The notes beneath the pieces were generated by a model, which had not been told where the DNA came from, did no database searches, and saw nothing but the letters and a program-made list of their open reading frames with translations. The position numbers and the translations under genes are program-made. DNA of 64,000 nt from Nitrosomonas marina (GTDB lineage Bacteria; Pseudomonadota; Gammaproteobacteria; Burkholderiales; Nitrosomonadaceae), in assembly GCF_900111605.1 (NCBI RefSeq), contig NZ_FOIA01000013.1:1-64000 (forward strand), read 5' to 3'. This document shows, one piece after another, positions 18,432-26,845 of the stretch (within the stretch, counting starts at the first letter, position 1; each line of letters begins with the position of its first letter).

Positions 18432-19385
18432 TCAATTTTCAAACAGAATCTTCAGTGTGCCGCGGGTGCGGGCGTGGTTGAATGCATCGATGCCTTGTTC
18501 TAGCTGATAGCGGCCATGGATCAGCGGTTCTACCTGTATGCTGCCCGCGGCAAGTACCGCCAGCGCGCGGTTGAATGGGCCACAGCGTGATCCGATGACG
18601 GTGATTTCGTCGACTACCAGCGCCGATGCATTAATATTTAATTCTCCTGCATAGGTACTTTTAAGCACCAGTGTACCGCGCGCGCGCAACGCGCGTCGTG
18701 CAAGGTCGAATCCGACAGGATTGCCGGTGCATTCTACCGCCAGATCAAAGCTGCGCCGTTCAACAGTCTCTGCCAGCGTGGTAGTGATACCCTGGTCCTG
18801 CAGAATAGCCAGTTTATCAGCATGCCGACCGGCTGCTACGAGCTCACAGCCAGTCAGCGCCAGTGTCTGTGCAACCAGCAAGCCGAGTTTCCCGTCTCCG
18901 ACAACCAGAACGCGGTCATTGGGAGTGATACGAACCTGTTGCTGAATTTCCAGCGCTGCAGCCACAGGTTCGGTAAAAACCGCAGTGTCTGTGGATACCG
19001 TATCCGGTACTGGATGCAGATTTTCAACCGGCAGCACCGTGTAGTCTGCAAAGGCGCCATTGCGGTTGACAATGCCGAGCACGGTACGGTTCTCGCAATG
19101 CGTCGGTTGTTGTGTGTTGCAAAAACGGCAGCGACCGCAGGCGGCGTTGATTTCGCCCACCACCCGCTTGCCATCCAGTTCGTCAGCGCCGTTTTCGACT
19201 ATACCGACAAACTCATGACCCAGTACACCGCTGTAGGGATAGTAACCCCGCACCAGTTCCAGGTCAGTGTTGCAGATACCGGCGCTGATAACCCGAATCA
19301 ACGCCTCCTCCGGCTCGGGTTCGGGTATGGACAGGTCGGGTCGGAATTGCAGGTGCTGGTTTTCCAGCCAGATGCCTTTCATCAT
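18432..19385 (-). CDS. Zinc-dependent alcohol dehydrogenase (MDR family)
   Basis: 317 residues, a little short for the family. Catalytic zinc ligands: Cys in AGICNTD, His in GHEFVG, and Glu nearby. Structural zinc Cys cluster C-G-R-C-x-x-C-x-x-x-x-x-x-x-C (around 88-102). Rossmann fold with VVGDGKLGLLVAQ. Probably a sorbitol-dehydrogenase-like or alcohol dehydrogenase; the substrate cannot be told. Overlapping Met codons 1 and 2 both fit. No operon partner. Confidence 0.88.
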   Translation of the reverse strand: MMKGIWLENQHLQFRPDLSIPEPEPEEALIRVISAGICNTDLELVRGYYPYSGVLGHEFVGIVENGADELDGKRVVGEINAACGRCRFCNTQQPTHCENRTVLGIVNRNGAFADYTVLPVENLHPVPDTVSTDTAVFTEPVAAALEIQQQVRITPNDRVLVVGDGKLGLLVAQTLALTGCELVAAGRHADKLAILQDQGITTTLAETVERRSFDLAVECTGNPVGFDLARRALRARGTLVLKSTYAGELNINASALVVDEITVIGSRCGPFNRALAVLAAGSIQVEPLIHGRYQLEQGIDAFNHARTRGTLKILFEN

Positions 19386-19804
19386 CAGTCGTTGATTTTT
19401 TGTGAGTAATGAAATTGGCGCACGCAGTTATTACCAACCTCTGACTTCAAACAGTTTTTTGATTGAGGACGTTGCTGGGTGCATGCGCTGATATTGCTAT
19501 GTACGTTAGAGACTACCAAAAAATACAGGATTGAGAAATACGTGCGAATATGTATGGGCGCAGAAATTGGCCGCCAACCTGCAGGAAGACGGCCTGGGAT
19601 CAATGTGACGTTAAAGCCGAGCTCCTTCCAGGGTGAGAATATTGCCGTCATTGACATCGATTAACGCACTTTCCTCATTCTGCGCAAGCTTTGTTATATT
19701 AGGTATGTGGCACTGTTAATGATGTGATTAACCTCACACCAAATGCTTTAATATCAGTGTATGCGAGCGCTGTTTGTTGCGCGGCAAATTAACGGGAAAT
19801 AATC
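19386..19804. other. Gene-poor spacer
   Basis: 419 bp with short open frames on both strands (19385-19657 minus, 19479-19664 plus). These show no recognisable domain or good ribosome site, so I do not call a gene. The segment 19550-19665 has weak coding-like periodicity and could be a gene remnant. It holds the upstream region of the DUF4157 gene. Confidence 0.5.
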
Positions 19805-20773
19805 ATGCATGCTTTCACAAAAAAAACGAAGACTGTTGAGCTGGCTGCGGTTGTAAATTCTCCAAAGCGTGGCCGGTTATTTGCAGGTCAAAGCCGGGGC
19901 GTACAGGCAATTCTCCAACGACAACGAATGACCGGCGATAAGGCCGCGCCTAAATCTGAAAACAGCGAAGTCAGCGTATACGCTGACAGTCAATTTGGCA
20001 ATGCGCGATGTTCTCAAACGAAACATACTGTTGGATCAATTGCCTCCAACCTCGGACTGCAAATGCCGACAATTCCGATTTATATTGATAGAAAGGCGCG
20101 CAGCCTGACGCGTTCGCATGGCGCGAATGGGTTGATGATATCCGGCAACATTTACCTGGATCCGGACACGTACAGACCCGAATCGGTAGCGGGCAAAGCA
20201 GTTCTGACACATGAACTCGCACATCTTGCGCAGTATCGAAAGGGAGGGCGCATTAATAGCACGATCAAATCCCCATATTTGCAGAATCTGTCTGCGGAAT
20301 TCGAAGCGCGGGAAGCTGGAAAAGCAGTGAGGGCCGGTATGCTACCCAAGGTGCCGCGGGAATCACTGGCATCGCCGGATTCTGTAATGGCGGCGCACAC
20401 CGATGAAGAACAGGCTTCGCTTGAGCACTTTATTCCTGAACGTCTCTCAGAGATAGGGCAAAGAGCCGGACTGTCGTCGGAGGAGGCGTTGATTCAGGCG
20501 CATGACCAGCTGTTTTATGTCATGGTTCCGACCGCTACCTGGCGCGGCTATGATCGGGAAAACGTTCGCCGTGCTTCACTTGGTGGCGCTATTTTCGAGC
20601 TCCTGGCCCGGACTCCTTGGGAGGACGTTGGAGACTATGTGAGAGAAGCCTTGGGTGGGAGCGAGGCTTCAATGGGCCTGTTCCAGGCTTATCCACAGTT
20701 CGTTGCACGGTCATTGACCAATCCGGCAATGCGGCAATGGATATGGGAACATGGAGACCCGGTTGCGCGCTGA
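19805..20773 (+). CDS. DUF4157 (eCIS-core type) metallopeptidase-like protein
   Basis: 322 residues. The central DUF4157 signature is L-T-H-E-L-A-H-L-A-Q (His136, Glu137, His140: an HExxH zinc site), preceded by GNIYLDPDTY. DUF4157 is known in proteins linked to extracellular contractile injection systems and other exported toxins. No eCIS structural genes are visible nearby. There is no signal peptide. The C-terminal ~130 residues (from about 195) match nothing I recognise. The start has a GGGAAAT stretch about 7 nt upstream. Likely co-transcribed with the next gene. Confidence 0.8.
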   Translation: MHAFTKKTKTVELAAVVNSPKRGRLFAGQSRGVQAILQRQRMTGDKAAPKSENSEVSVYADSQFGNARCSQTKHTVGSIASNLGLQMPTIPIYIDRKARSLTRSHGANGLMISGNIYLDPDTYRPESVAGKAVLTHELAHLAQYRKGGRINSTIKSPYLQNLSAEFEAREAGKAVRAGMLPKVPRESLASPDSVMAAHTDEEQASLEHFIPERLSEIGQRAGLSSEEALIQAHDQLFYVMVPTATWRGYDRENVRRASLGGAIFELLARTPWEDVGDYVREALGGSEASMGLFQAYPQFVARSLTNPAMRQWIWEHGDPVAR

Positions 20774-20789
20774 TTCATTGAAAGCCTGC

Positions 20790-20808
20790 CCGGGCGCGAG
20801 TTGCCCGG
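20790..20808. repeat. Hairpin between DUF4157 gene and partner
   Basis: CCGGGC (20790-20795) and GCCCGG (20803-20808), 7-nt loop. It sits between the stop at 20773 and the next start at 20825. It could moderate readthrough or translation of the downstream gene. Confidence 0.4.
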
Positions 20809-20824
20809 TGAGCAAAGGCCAACC

Positions 20825-21250
20825 ATGACGCCATATACTGTTCCTGCGCCTCAAACGGGACCGAATCTTGCACCAATGGGGGAGACTTTTATTCGTAGAC
20901 ACCTGAGAGGAACAGATTCGCCTGTAACGGAAAGTTTTTATCTCTCGCTTTCCGGCAAAATTCAGCACACGTTATTTGCCATCATGGAGCTGGATCGCAC
21001 AAATTCCGTGATGCGCAGCCTCCCTCAATCCCAGCAACTGCGTATCTGGATGGACTACGAAACAGATGACGTTGTAAACGAGTATTATGCCACCGGCGAA
21101 TTTCAACGGGAACACGAACGGGAGCCGTCCGGTGCGCCGATCGATCTTCACAACCGCAGCTCTGCGCCACAGGGTTCTGCCCAGCGTCATGTCATGGCTC
21201 ATCTTGGTTTTTCTGTCTGGGAAGAGTCTGCGATTCCGAATCCATCTTGA
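20825..21250 (+). CDS. Unknown protein downstream of DUF4157 gene
   Basis: 141 residues from the ATG at 20825, with AAAGG 6 nt upstream; an in-frame TTG at 20801 inside the hairpin is less likely. No known domain. The N-terminus is Pro/Thr-rich, the middle helical with many charged residues (YETDDVVNEYY), and the end is Pro/Asn-rich. No TM or signal peptide. Position suggests it works with the DUF4157 protein (immunity, chaperone or co-effector), but that is speculation. Confidence 0.6.
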   Translation: MTPYTVPAPQTGPNLAPMGETFIRRHLRGTDSPVTESFYLSLSGKIQHTLFAIMELDRTNSVMRSLPQSQQLRIWMDYETDDVVNEYYATGEFQREHEREPSGAPIDLHNRSSAPQGSAQRHVMAHLGFSVWEESAIPNPS

Positions 21251-21447
21251 AAATGAAACGTGACAATTCAGTAAGACCCCGCAGCTTTCTCTTTCCTTAC
21301 GGCTTTTGATCTGGACAGGTATAAGGTGAACTTTATGTAGGTGTGTACTCTAAATTCAGGCCAGGCTTTTGTAAGCGTCCAACCCCACCATGTCAATCAG
21401 CCTACTCTATCTTGAATGGTAATGGGACAGAAGTGATGCAGTTCATC

Positions 21448-22716
21448 TCATTTGGCAATGGTTATAGCCGGTGCCGGTCTTGCAAATTCTGACGGATGGA
21501 TAGACAGTTCATATAACTGGCCGAGCAAACGGAATGCCTCGAGATTCCAGACAGCCTCTGGACTGTCACCATCCGGTATAGAATAGGTGCGTCCCTTGTA
21601 AGCGACCGAGAAGGTACTTGTATTGTCGACCAGATTGGACGAACGGATGTCAACTTCCAGCGTCTTGATCGGATCGTGACGGATTTCACCTGTTCGTGAA
21701 TCTTTGTCAACATAAAATTCCATTTCTTCCGAAACGCCCCGCCCAAGGAATCCCAGGATAGCCAGGAATGCGCGTAACCGAATAACCCCCTGAATCGGGT
21801 AGTCTCCACCTGGCAACCCCGGCCGGATATCGACAAAGATTTCATTTTCCGGCAGTGTATTCGTGTACAAAAACAGCTTGTTTCTCTCTTCCACCGAAAG
21901 GGTGGAAATATCGTAATTACTGATAATGGTTCGCCCGGAGACTTTTCTGCTTAAGACGCCTGTACTTCCGTTTTCTATCCATCGATATCCCATTTCCAGT
22001 GCATTTACCAGAGCTTCTGAATGTTCCGTAGTTATGCCGTGCATTGTGACGTCCTGCTGTACGATAACGGGTTCCACTTGCAGTTGATGGGCCTGGTTTA
22101 AAGCGGTCAAGTGCATGACTCTTCGGCGGAATTCCTCGTATCCATCCTGCTCCCTGGGGCGGTTTCTCAAAATCTGGTCGATGCCATCGTGTTTGATGCG
22201 GATTTCACTGGCCATCATTCTGATAAGAAGACCCAGATCAGTTCCTTGCTGATATAACTTGAGAAACTTGTTTTCAGAAAAAGGATTAAGAATTCTCTGA
22301 TTAAATTCTTCGCCGCTGATTGGTGTGATAGAAATGGTAGGGTTCTCGGATATGCTTCCGCCAAAGATTGGCGACAGTCCCTGTCCGCTTGTTAATGCGC
22401 CAAATGGTGGCGTGGCGCCAGCGCTCATTTGAAAATTGAAAGTTGCAGCGATACTGGATACCGTGGTGAATTGAATCGGGTGATGGTGCCGTACCCGGGC
22501 GATATTCAGGAGTAATTCCTGTGCATTGATCTCACTGATGGATCGATTATAAGCGAGAACTGTTTTGTTCAGTGTGATTGGCGACAAGCAACCTGTGAGT
22601 ATAATCAATCCGGTCAAGCAGGCTGTATAACGAAAACAGGTTGAACTTGAAATGTTTCTGATGGAATGCGTGGCGTTGACGGCAAAAACAATCATTATTT
22701 TGTTTGATTTGTGCAT
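21448..22716 (-). CDS. Large lipoprotein, function unknown
   Basis: About 422 residues from the ATG at 22716. A hydrophobic stretch and lipobox L-I-I-L-T-G-C put the lipidated Cys at about residue 43, so a long n-region or a later start (22695) is possible. The frame is open up to 22842, but no start there has a ribosome site. After the Cys, the sequence NRSISEINAQELLLNIARVRH suggests outer-membrane or periplasmic localisation. The remainder has no motif I recognise. Convergent with the DUF4157 pair. Confidence 0.7.
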   Translation of the reverse strand: MHKSNKIMIVFAVNATHSIRNISSSTCFRYTACLTGLIILTGCLSPITLNKTVLAYNRSISEINAQELLLNIARVRHHHPIQFTTVSSIAATFNFQMSAGATPPFGALTSGQGLSPIFGGSISENPTISITPISGEEFNQRILNPFSENKFLKLYQQGTDLGLLIRMMASEIRIKHDGIDQILRNRPREQDGYEEFRRRVMHLTALNQAHQLQVEPVIVQQDVTMHGITTEHSEALVNALEMGYRWIENGSTGVLSRKVSGRTIISNYDISTLSVEERNKLFLYTNTLPENEIFVDIRPGLPGGDYPIQGVIRLRAFLAILGFLGRGVSEEMEFYVDKDSRTGEIRHDPIKTLEVDIRSSNLVDNTSTFSVAYKGRTYSIPDGDSPEAVWNLEAFRLLGQLYELSIHPSEFARPAPAITIAK

Positions 22717-23328
22717 AAATAAATCGATTTTTTTGATAATAAACAACGTCAGCGTTGATCCTGCCTGCGCCAAAGAAAATTCACTGCAGGCATTATAATC
22801 AATACGGAACAAACGTAAGCAAATTATTGAATTGCTCCGCAAGTGGTTGATATCCCGGCCCTGAAGGCAAGCCGACAGCGCCAGCCGCTTGCATTTTATA
22901 TTGAGAGAATTGTGAATTTCATTCTTGCCGGTTAATGCGGAAAGGTCCTGTTTTCATGAAGCCTTGAACGATATATCGGAGTGACAACATTTATTGGCCA
23001 AAAAAATTTTCAGGCCAGCAGTTCGGTCAGTTTGTGTTGTTCTCCTTTATTCTTTTATAAATCAATTCGTTATATTTGAATTACCAAAAAATGTAACCGT
23101 ACCAGGTTTTATAAAACCTTCCAGAAATATGACTAAAGGGCAATTTTTTGCATGGCACCTTTGAGATAAAGTGCTCATAAACAGAAGAGAAAACAAAGCG
23201 GCATTCTGAGAAACGTTTTCAACCAGGTGTCACCGGTTTTCGTTTTCTTCTGATGTATCAGTATTGAGATATCACTGGTTGAGTGATTTTGGTTTGGTTT
23301 TAATACCGGGATTCGAACGGAGGTAATC
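22717..23328. other. AT-rich spacer
   Basis: About 610 bp between the lipoprotein gene and the Rha gene. No supported gene. Only short imperfect inverted repeats are present, such as TGGCC/GGCCA at about 22995-23017. Confidence 0.5.
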
Positions 23329-23718
23329 ATGGAAACAATAGTAAGTATTACGAATAATAAAGTGGTGACTACCACGCAAGTGATTGCAAAACATTTTGGT
23401 CGCAGTCATGATGAATTGGTGCATTCGCTGCGTTACCTGATGCGCGATTGTGGCACTGCATTCAGCAAAGAAAATTTTTTCGAACAGGAATGCGGTTATT
23501 CTCTGTGGATAACCTACCCAGGATTTCTGGTTATTTCCGGACTGTTTCTGGGTGCCCGCAATGCACGCATCAAGATTGAATTTATCGACGCGTTCGTAAA
23601 AGCGCAAAAAGAAATTGAGAATTGTGAACATCATATTCCCCAGGCAAGGCCCGGCGAGTTGCTGTTCATGCGTCCGGAGTGGACAAGAACAGCACATTAC
23701 GAAAGTGCGGGCATGTAA
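23329..23718 (+). CDS. Rha-type phage regulatory protein
   Basis: 129 residues. Rha family (phage P22/phi80-type regulatory protein): VVTTTQVIAKHFGRSHDELVHSLR at the N-terminus, then Y-P-G-F-L-V-I-S-G and a helical end with AFVKAQKEIE. A strong GGAGGT lies 5 nt before the ATG. No other phage gene is nearby, so it is a solitary remnant of a prophage or a domesticated gene. A MITE lies 60 bp downstream. Confidence 0.8.
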   Translation: METIVSITNNKVVTTTQVIAKHFGRSHDELVHSLRYLMRDCGTAFSKENFFEQECGYSLWITYPGFLVISGLFLGARNARIKIEFIDAFVKAQKEIENCEHHIPQARPGELLFMRPEWTRTAHYESAGM

Positions 23719-23768
23719 ACGGGTTGCACTGTTCAACTACAAGATTCACGTATAGTCTGGCAGGTTGT

Positions 23769-23777
23769 ATATCGAAT
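23769..23777. repeat. Target site duplication, left
   Basis: ATATCGAAT, repeated exactly at 23921-23929 on the other side of the MITE. Confidence 0.85.
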
Positions 23778-23920
23778 CACTGTTGTCCCGTTAACTTGAA
23801 GCCAATGCTGTTATAACTTATTGAAATAAATGAAAAATTAAACGTTAAGATTTGCCTAAGACATGAGAGTTGTTTGTTTAATAATTTCAACGAGTTAAAC
23901 CCCTAAACGGGACAGCAGTG
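23778..23920. mobile_element. 143-bp MITE with inverted ends
   Basis: Left end CACTGTTGTCCCGTTAA, right end (reverse complement) CACTGCTGTCCCGTTTA: 15 of 17 positions match. The element is flanked by perfect 9-bp direct repeats ATATCGAAT. The interior is AT-rich with no open frame, so it is non-autonomous. A 9-bp duplication and CTGTCCCG-type ends suggest mobilisation by an IS4-family transposase, which is inference. Confidence 0.8.
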
Positions 23921-23929
23921 ATATCGAAT
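23921..23929. repeat. Target site duplication, right
   Basis: ATATCGAAT, the exact copy of 23769-23777. Confidence 0.85.
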
Positions 23930-24000
23930 AACACAATGTTAATTGTCAATTGATAAGCAAAAAGAATAGATATTTGGCCCTTGCCAGATCAGGATAAAGC

Positions 24001-24303
24001 CTATCCTCGGGATACCGTTTCTTCGCGCCTGTTCTCGTTGCGCTTGTAGTTGCTTGTCATGAGCCACCGTCCGGCCAGATGAATACCAAGCCCAAAGCCG
24101 ATGACAAGTATTACCGCTAAACCAAGTGCAACATAAGGTAGCGCATAGAGCATCAAGCCGCCCATGCCAGGGTCGGACCGGTTTGATGCTTCCTGCCACA
24201 GCAGCACTGCAATGGCCACTACGGATGCAGACTCAACACAAGCAGACCAAGCTGGCAAGCCCGCTGCACCACTCTGGCAGTGCCAGGGCTGCAGCCACAG
24301 CAT
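24001..24303 (-). CDS. Small membrane protein, possibly frameshifted
   Basis: Open frame of 100 residues with a strong TM (LMLYALPYVALGLAVILVIGF), another hydrophobic stretch (ASVVAIAVLLW) and a basic tail. The first 28 residues look out of frame. In a neighbouring frame, a TTG at about 24307 starts a hydrophobic coding-like stretch that would lead into the same TM segment after a frameshift near 24232. It may be a decayed two- or three-TM protein. Function unknown. Confidence 0.35.
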   Translation of the reverse strand: MLWLQPWHCQSGAAGLPAWSACVESASVVAIAVLLWQEASNRSDPGMGGLMLYALPYVALGLAVILVIGFGLGIHLAGRWLMTSNYKRNENRREETVSRG

Positions 24304-24418
24304 AGCTCAATAGTTTCGATGGACAAGAATTATGAATTTGCTTCGGGCGAGTATCATGTATGCTGTTTATATCCATGGCAGCTCAACGGGCCTTTGCGCC
24401 TAATGCAAGCACCCGCTG

Positions 24419-24910
24419 TCAGATGGAATTTGTCATCGTTTGAAATTCATGTACCCACTTGGGAATATTTCTTTTTGTCCATTTGGCAAAGCCCAATTTC
24501 TCACCGACGTAAAACTGTCTATACGCTTTAACTGCATTTCCCGGAACCTTGTATTTGTCGGGCATGGCTTGAGCAAAAGGTGTCAATCCGACCGATTCAT
24601 ACGTTAAGTTAGAAATTTCACGAATAACAGATATTGATTTATGATCGTCTGTCTTGTTAAACCGGAATCGATATTCTGAATTTAGCGCTATTGCCAATTT
24701 TCGAAGCCAGACAAAATTGTCGTACGATTCAACTATCCATTTAGTGCATGGATGATTTATATGAGTAGGGCGATACGGTGTTTGGAACCCTTTTTTGTTT
24801 AAAGCTGTGCAGAGCAACTGCGCGCTTTCCAGGATCATTTTCGATACGTGCTGATCACAGTGATACCGCGCGCATTTCTTGATGTCCAAATCAAGCACAA
24901 AAATGTTCAT
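24419..24910 (-). CDS. Conserved hypothetical protein, phage-associated family
   Basis: 163 residues. The N-terminus MNIFVLDLD, then CARYHCDQHVSKMILESAQLL, matches a conserved family that I recall from T4-like phages and diverse bacteria; its function is unknown to me. No TM or signal peptide. Conserved His/Cys (YHCDQH) and W-V-R-type segments may be functional. Codon use appears lower in GC than its neighbours, consistent with acquired DNA. Confidence 0.7.
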   Translation of the reverse strand: MNIFVLDLDIKKCARYHCDQHVSKMILESAQLLCTALNKKGFQTPYRPTHINHPCTKWIVESYDNFVWLRKLAIALNSEYRFRFNKTDDHKSISVIREISNLTYESVGLTPFAQAMPDKYKVPGNAVKAYRQFYVGEKLGFAKWTKRNIPKWVHEFQTMTNSI

Positions 24911-25034
24911 TTCATTGAGCGTGAGTTCGAGGCTTCTGTCGCCTGACGCTAAGTTAAGTGATCGACTGGCCCGGAAAACGCGATTGTGCCTAAATAATCA
25001 AACAGTTAGTGGGAAAGTCTGAAGTATTATCATT

Positions 25035-26159
25035 TCAGTTGTCAGTGATTGATTCTTTTTTTATTTCTTTTGTGTTTGAATCCTGCTCTGTAATTTCTTT
25101 GTTTAGTTGTTCTAACAAGCCTATCTGTCGCGCACGTTCTTCCCATTTTTTTCGCGCGAGTGCTTGCATGTCCACAGTGTGATCAGATTCATCAACAATT
25201 TCAAGGCCAAGTAACGTTTCTATGACGTCTTCCATGGTAACTAGTCCCGCCGTGCCGCCGAATTCATCAATAACCAGCGCTACATGTTCGCGTTTTTCGA
25301 TGAAATGGTTAAACAATTCTGGAATGGGAAAGTTTTCTTTAATGGCAATCATGTCGCGCTTAATGGCCGATAACGGTGTATTGTCGCCATCGTTTATCAG
25401 CGTAATTAGCAGATCGTTTTTCAAGACATAACCCGTTATATTGTCAAGTGAGTTTTCGAAGACAGGAATGCGTGAGAATCTGAGATTTGGATGCTTGTCG
25501 TAGAATTCACGCGCCGGTGTATTTTCGGCAGTGGCCACCATGACTGTACGCGGCGTCATCACATCGTGTGCTAGAACCGATTCAAAAAGCATCAGGTTAC
25601 GCATGATCGTAGATTCATCTTTGTCAAGAACCCCCTGTTTCGCGCCAAGGTCCGCCATGGCGGAAAAATCTTTACGGCTGAATACACTTGCGTTTCCGTC
25701 TTTTTTCAAAGAGCGGGTAATGATCTGGCTGATATAAACGAACGGCGCTAAAACAAACATTACAATCTTGAGGCTTCTTACGGTGAAATTTGTAAGTTCC
25801 TGCCAATAGCTGGCGCCAATTGTTTTTGGCACGATTTCAGATAACAGCAGGATTGCCAATGTCATGGCCACCGGCACGACTAGTGTCGACATCAATGAGG
25901 TTCCCCAGATTATGGCGGCCTGCGCACCTACCCCGATGGCACCGATTGTATGCGCAATGGTATTGAGTGTGAGAATAGCTGACAGCGGCTGGTCGATATT
26001 GGACTTATAAGCTTCAAGTCTAGGGCCGATATCGCCGCCTTCCTGTACTTTCTGCTCCGTAAACGATGGTGTAATACTGAGTAATACCGCTTCCCAGATT
26101 GAGCAAAGGAATGAAAAAATTATCGAAACAAGAAAGAAAGCAATCAGCAGCGTATACAT
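25035..26159 (-). CDS. CNNM/CBS-domain transporter-like protein (CorC/HlyC type)
   Basis: 374 residues from the ATG at 26159 (TTG and GTG codons upstream also possible). Four hydrophobic stretches of the CNNM/DUF21 domain cover about 1-175, including the conserved SFLCSIWEAVLLSITP and LSEIVPKTIGASYW. Two CBS motifs follow (about 195-310: V-M-T-P-R-T-V and the segment around DEFGGTAGLVTMED). The CorC_HlyC domain is missing; the protein ends with a charged tail. Predicted Mg/Co or divalent cation efflux-linked membrane protein. No clear ribosome site. Confidence 0.85.
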   Translation of the reverse strand: MYTLLIAFFLVSIIFSFLCSIWEAVLLSITPSFTEQKVQEGGDIGPRLEAYKSNIDQPLSAILTLNTIAHTIGAIGVGAQAAIIWGTSLMSTLVVPVAMTLAILLLSEIVPKTIGASYWQELTNFTVRSLKIVMFVLAPFVYISQIITRSLKKDGNASVFSRKDFSAMADLGAKQGVLDKDESTIMRNLMLFESVLAHDVMTPRTVMVATAENTPAREFYDKHPNLRFSRIPVFENSLDNITGYVLKNDLLITLINDGDNTPLSAIKRDMIAIKENFPIPELFNHFIEKREHVALVIDEFGGTAGLVTMEDVIETLLGLEIVDESDHTVDMQALARKKWEERARQIGLLEQLNKEITEQDSNTKEIKKESITDN

Positions 26160-26303
26160 GAATAATTTGAAGATCGAAATAAAATTAAACACCGATATTG
26201 CCAACGAGTCAAAAATGACAGTGGCAGGGTTTATTGAAGGTTTCCGTATTTATGAACCATTGAAGCGCAACAGTTCAAAGGTTATGGGAAACATTCAATA
26301 GCT

Positions 26304-26594
26304 TTATCCGGCAATATCAAATTGAAGTAGCACTTGTGAAATGGAGTAATTTTGCGGTAAAGAGCGTGGCGGTAACACAAAATTGTAGAGTATAACTGGT
26401 TCCGCGTGCACTGGCTTGCCAGAGTCCATACTGTTCCTCATATTTTTCATACGATCAACAACAGCTAGCGCTGAGCCACTAACGAGTTTTCGCTCATAAG
26501 GCTCAACAGAAAATCCTCCGGACTCAATTTTATCAAAAATGAGTTTGAGAAGCCTATGAAAAGCATATTCGGATTTGGCTACATACCGGTTGTA
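26304..26594 (-). pseudogene. Truncated gene fragment, unknown family
   Basis: 96 sense codons open from an in-frame TAA (26595-26597) to the stop at 26304-26306, with no ATG, GTG or TTG start until well inside. The amino-acid pattern (A-K-S-E-Y-A-F-H-R-L-L near the N-side, then E-S-G-G-F-S-V-E-P) looks genuinely coding. The last 8 codons are built from the dispersed repeat copy at 26308-26329. A 5' end was probably lost by rearrangement. Family not recognised. Confidence 0.45.
26308..26329 (+). repeat. Dispersed repeat copy (26.3 kb)
   Basis: CCGGCAATATCAAATTGA then AGTA. Matches the reverse complement of 58820-58841 at 21 of 22 positions. It overlaps the stop codon end of the truncated gene. 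Confidence 0.65.
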
Positions 26595-26619
26595 TTAGTT
26601 TGAGTTGATCAGGTTTAAA

Positions 26620-26646
26620 GAGACTGTCCCATTAACTGTGTAATTG
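26620..26646. repeat. IS-end-like sequence, solo
   Basis: The stretch GAGACTGTCCCATTAACTGT plus GTAATTG resembles terminal repeats of IS256-family elements as I remember them, but no partner end was found. Low confidence; comparison with an IS database would settle it. Confidence 0.25.
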
Positions 26647-26664
26647 TCTATCATTCGTTTTGTG

Positions 26665-26697
26665 AATACTCCACCGGCTTGTAGCCGGTGGAGTATT
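26665..26697. repeat. Perfect 33-nt hairpin (14-bp stem, TTGTA loop)
   Basis: Left arm AATACTCCACCGGC, loop TTGTA, right arm GCCGGTGGAGTATT, no mismatch, followed by GACAT. It resembles the hairpin at the right end of IS200/IS605-type elements (the 3' end of the guide-RNA region), left behind without a transposase. Alternatively an exceptionally stable transcription or processing signal. No T-tract, so not an intrinsic terminator. Confidence 0.6.
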
Positions 26698-26845
26698 GAC
26701 ATAATCAGTAACCGATTTATCTGGCAGAATTATACGCGTCACAACAAATTTGCCGAGCAAAACCTCAGTTTGAAAAAAGCTTTAAAACCATCTGTTTTCT
26801 CCACATATGCTAAACTCTTTGCAGTTTCAACAATAAAAATATCAC

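Larger units (their letters stand above)
26160..26845. other. Repeat-rich spacer with remnant gene
   Basis: About 690 bp without an intact gene. It contains a repeat-family copy (26308-26329), an N-truncated open frame (26304-26594, minus), an IS-end-like sequence (26620-26646) and a perfect 33-nt hairpin (26665-26697), each listed separately. Confidence 0.7.

Noticed and set aside
19385-19657. 90-residue minus-strand frame and the overlapping plus-strand frame
   Set aside because: No ribosome site, no family recognised, and composition gives no clear support; left as spacer.
23308-23330. GGGATTCGAACGGAGG resembles the T-arm of a tRNA on the minus strand next to the Rha gene
   Set aside because: Flanking bases do not form a T-stem or acceptor stem, and no anticodon arm exists. 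At best an old attachment-site scar.
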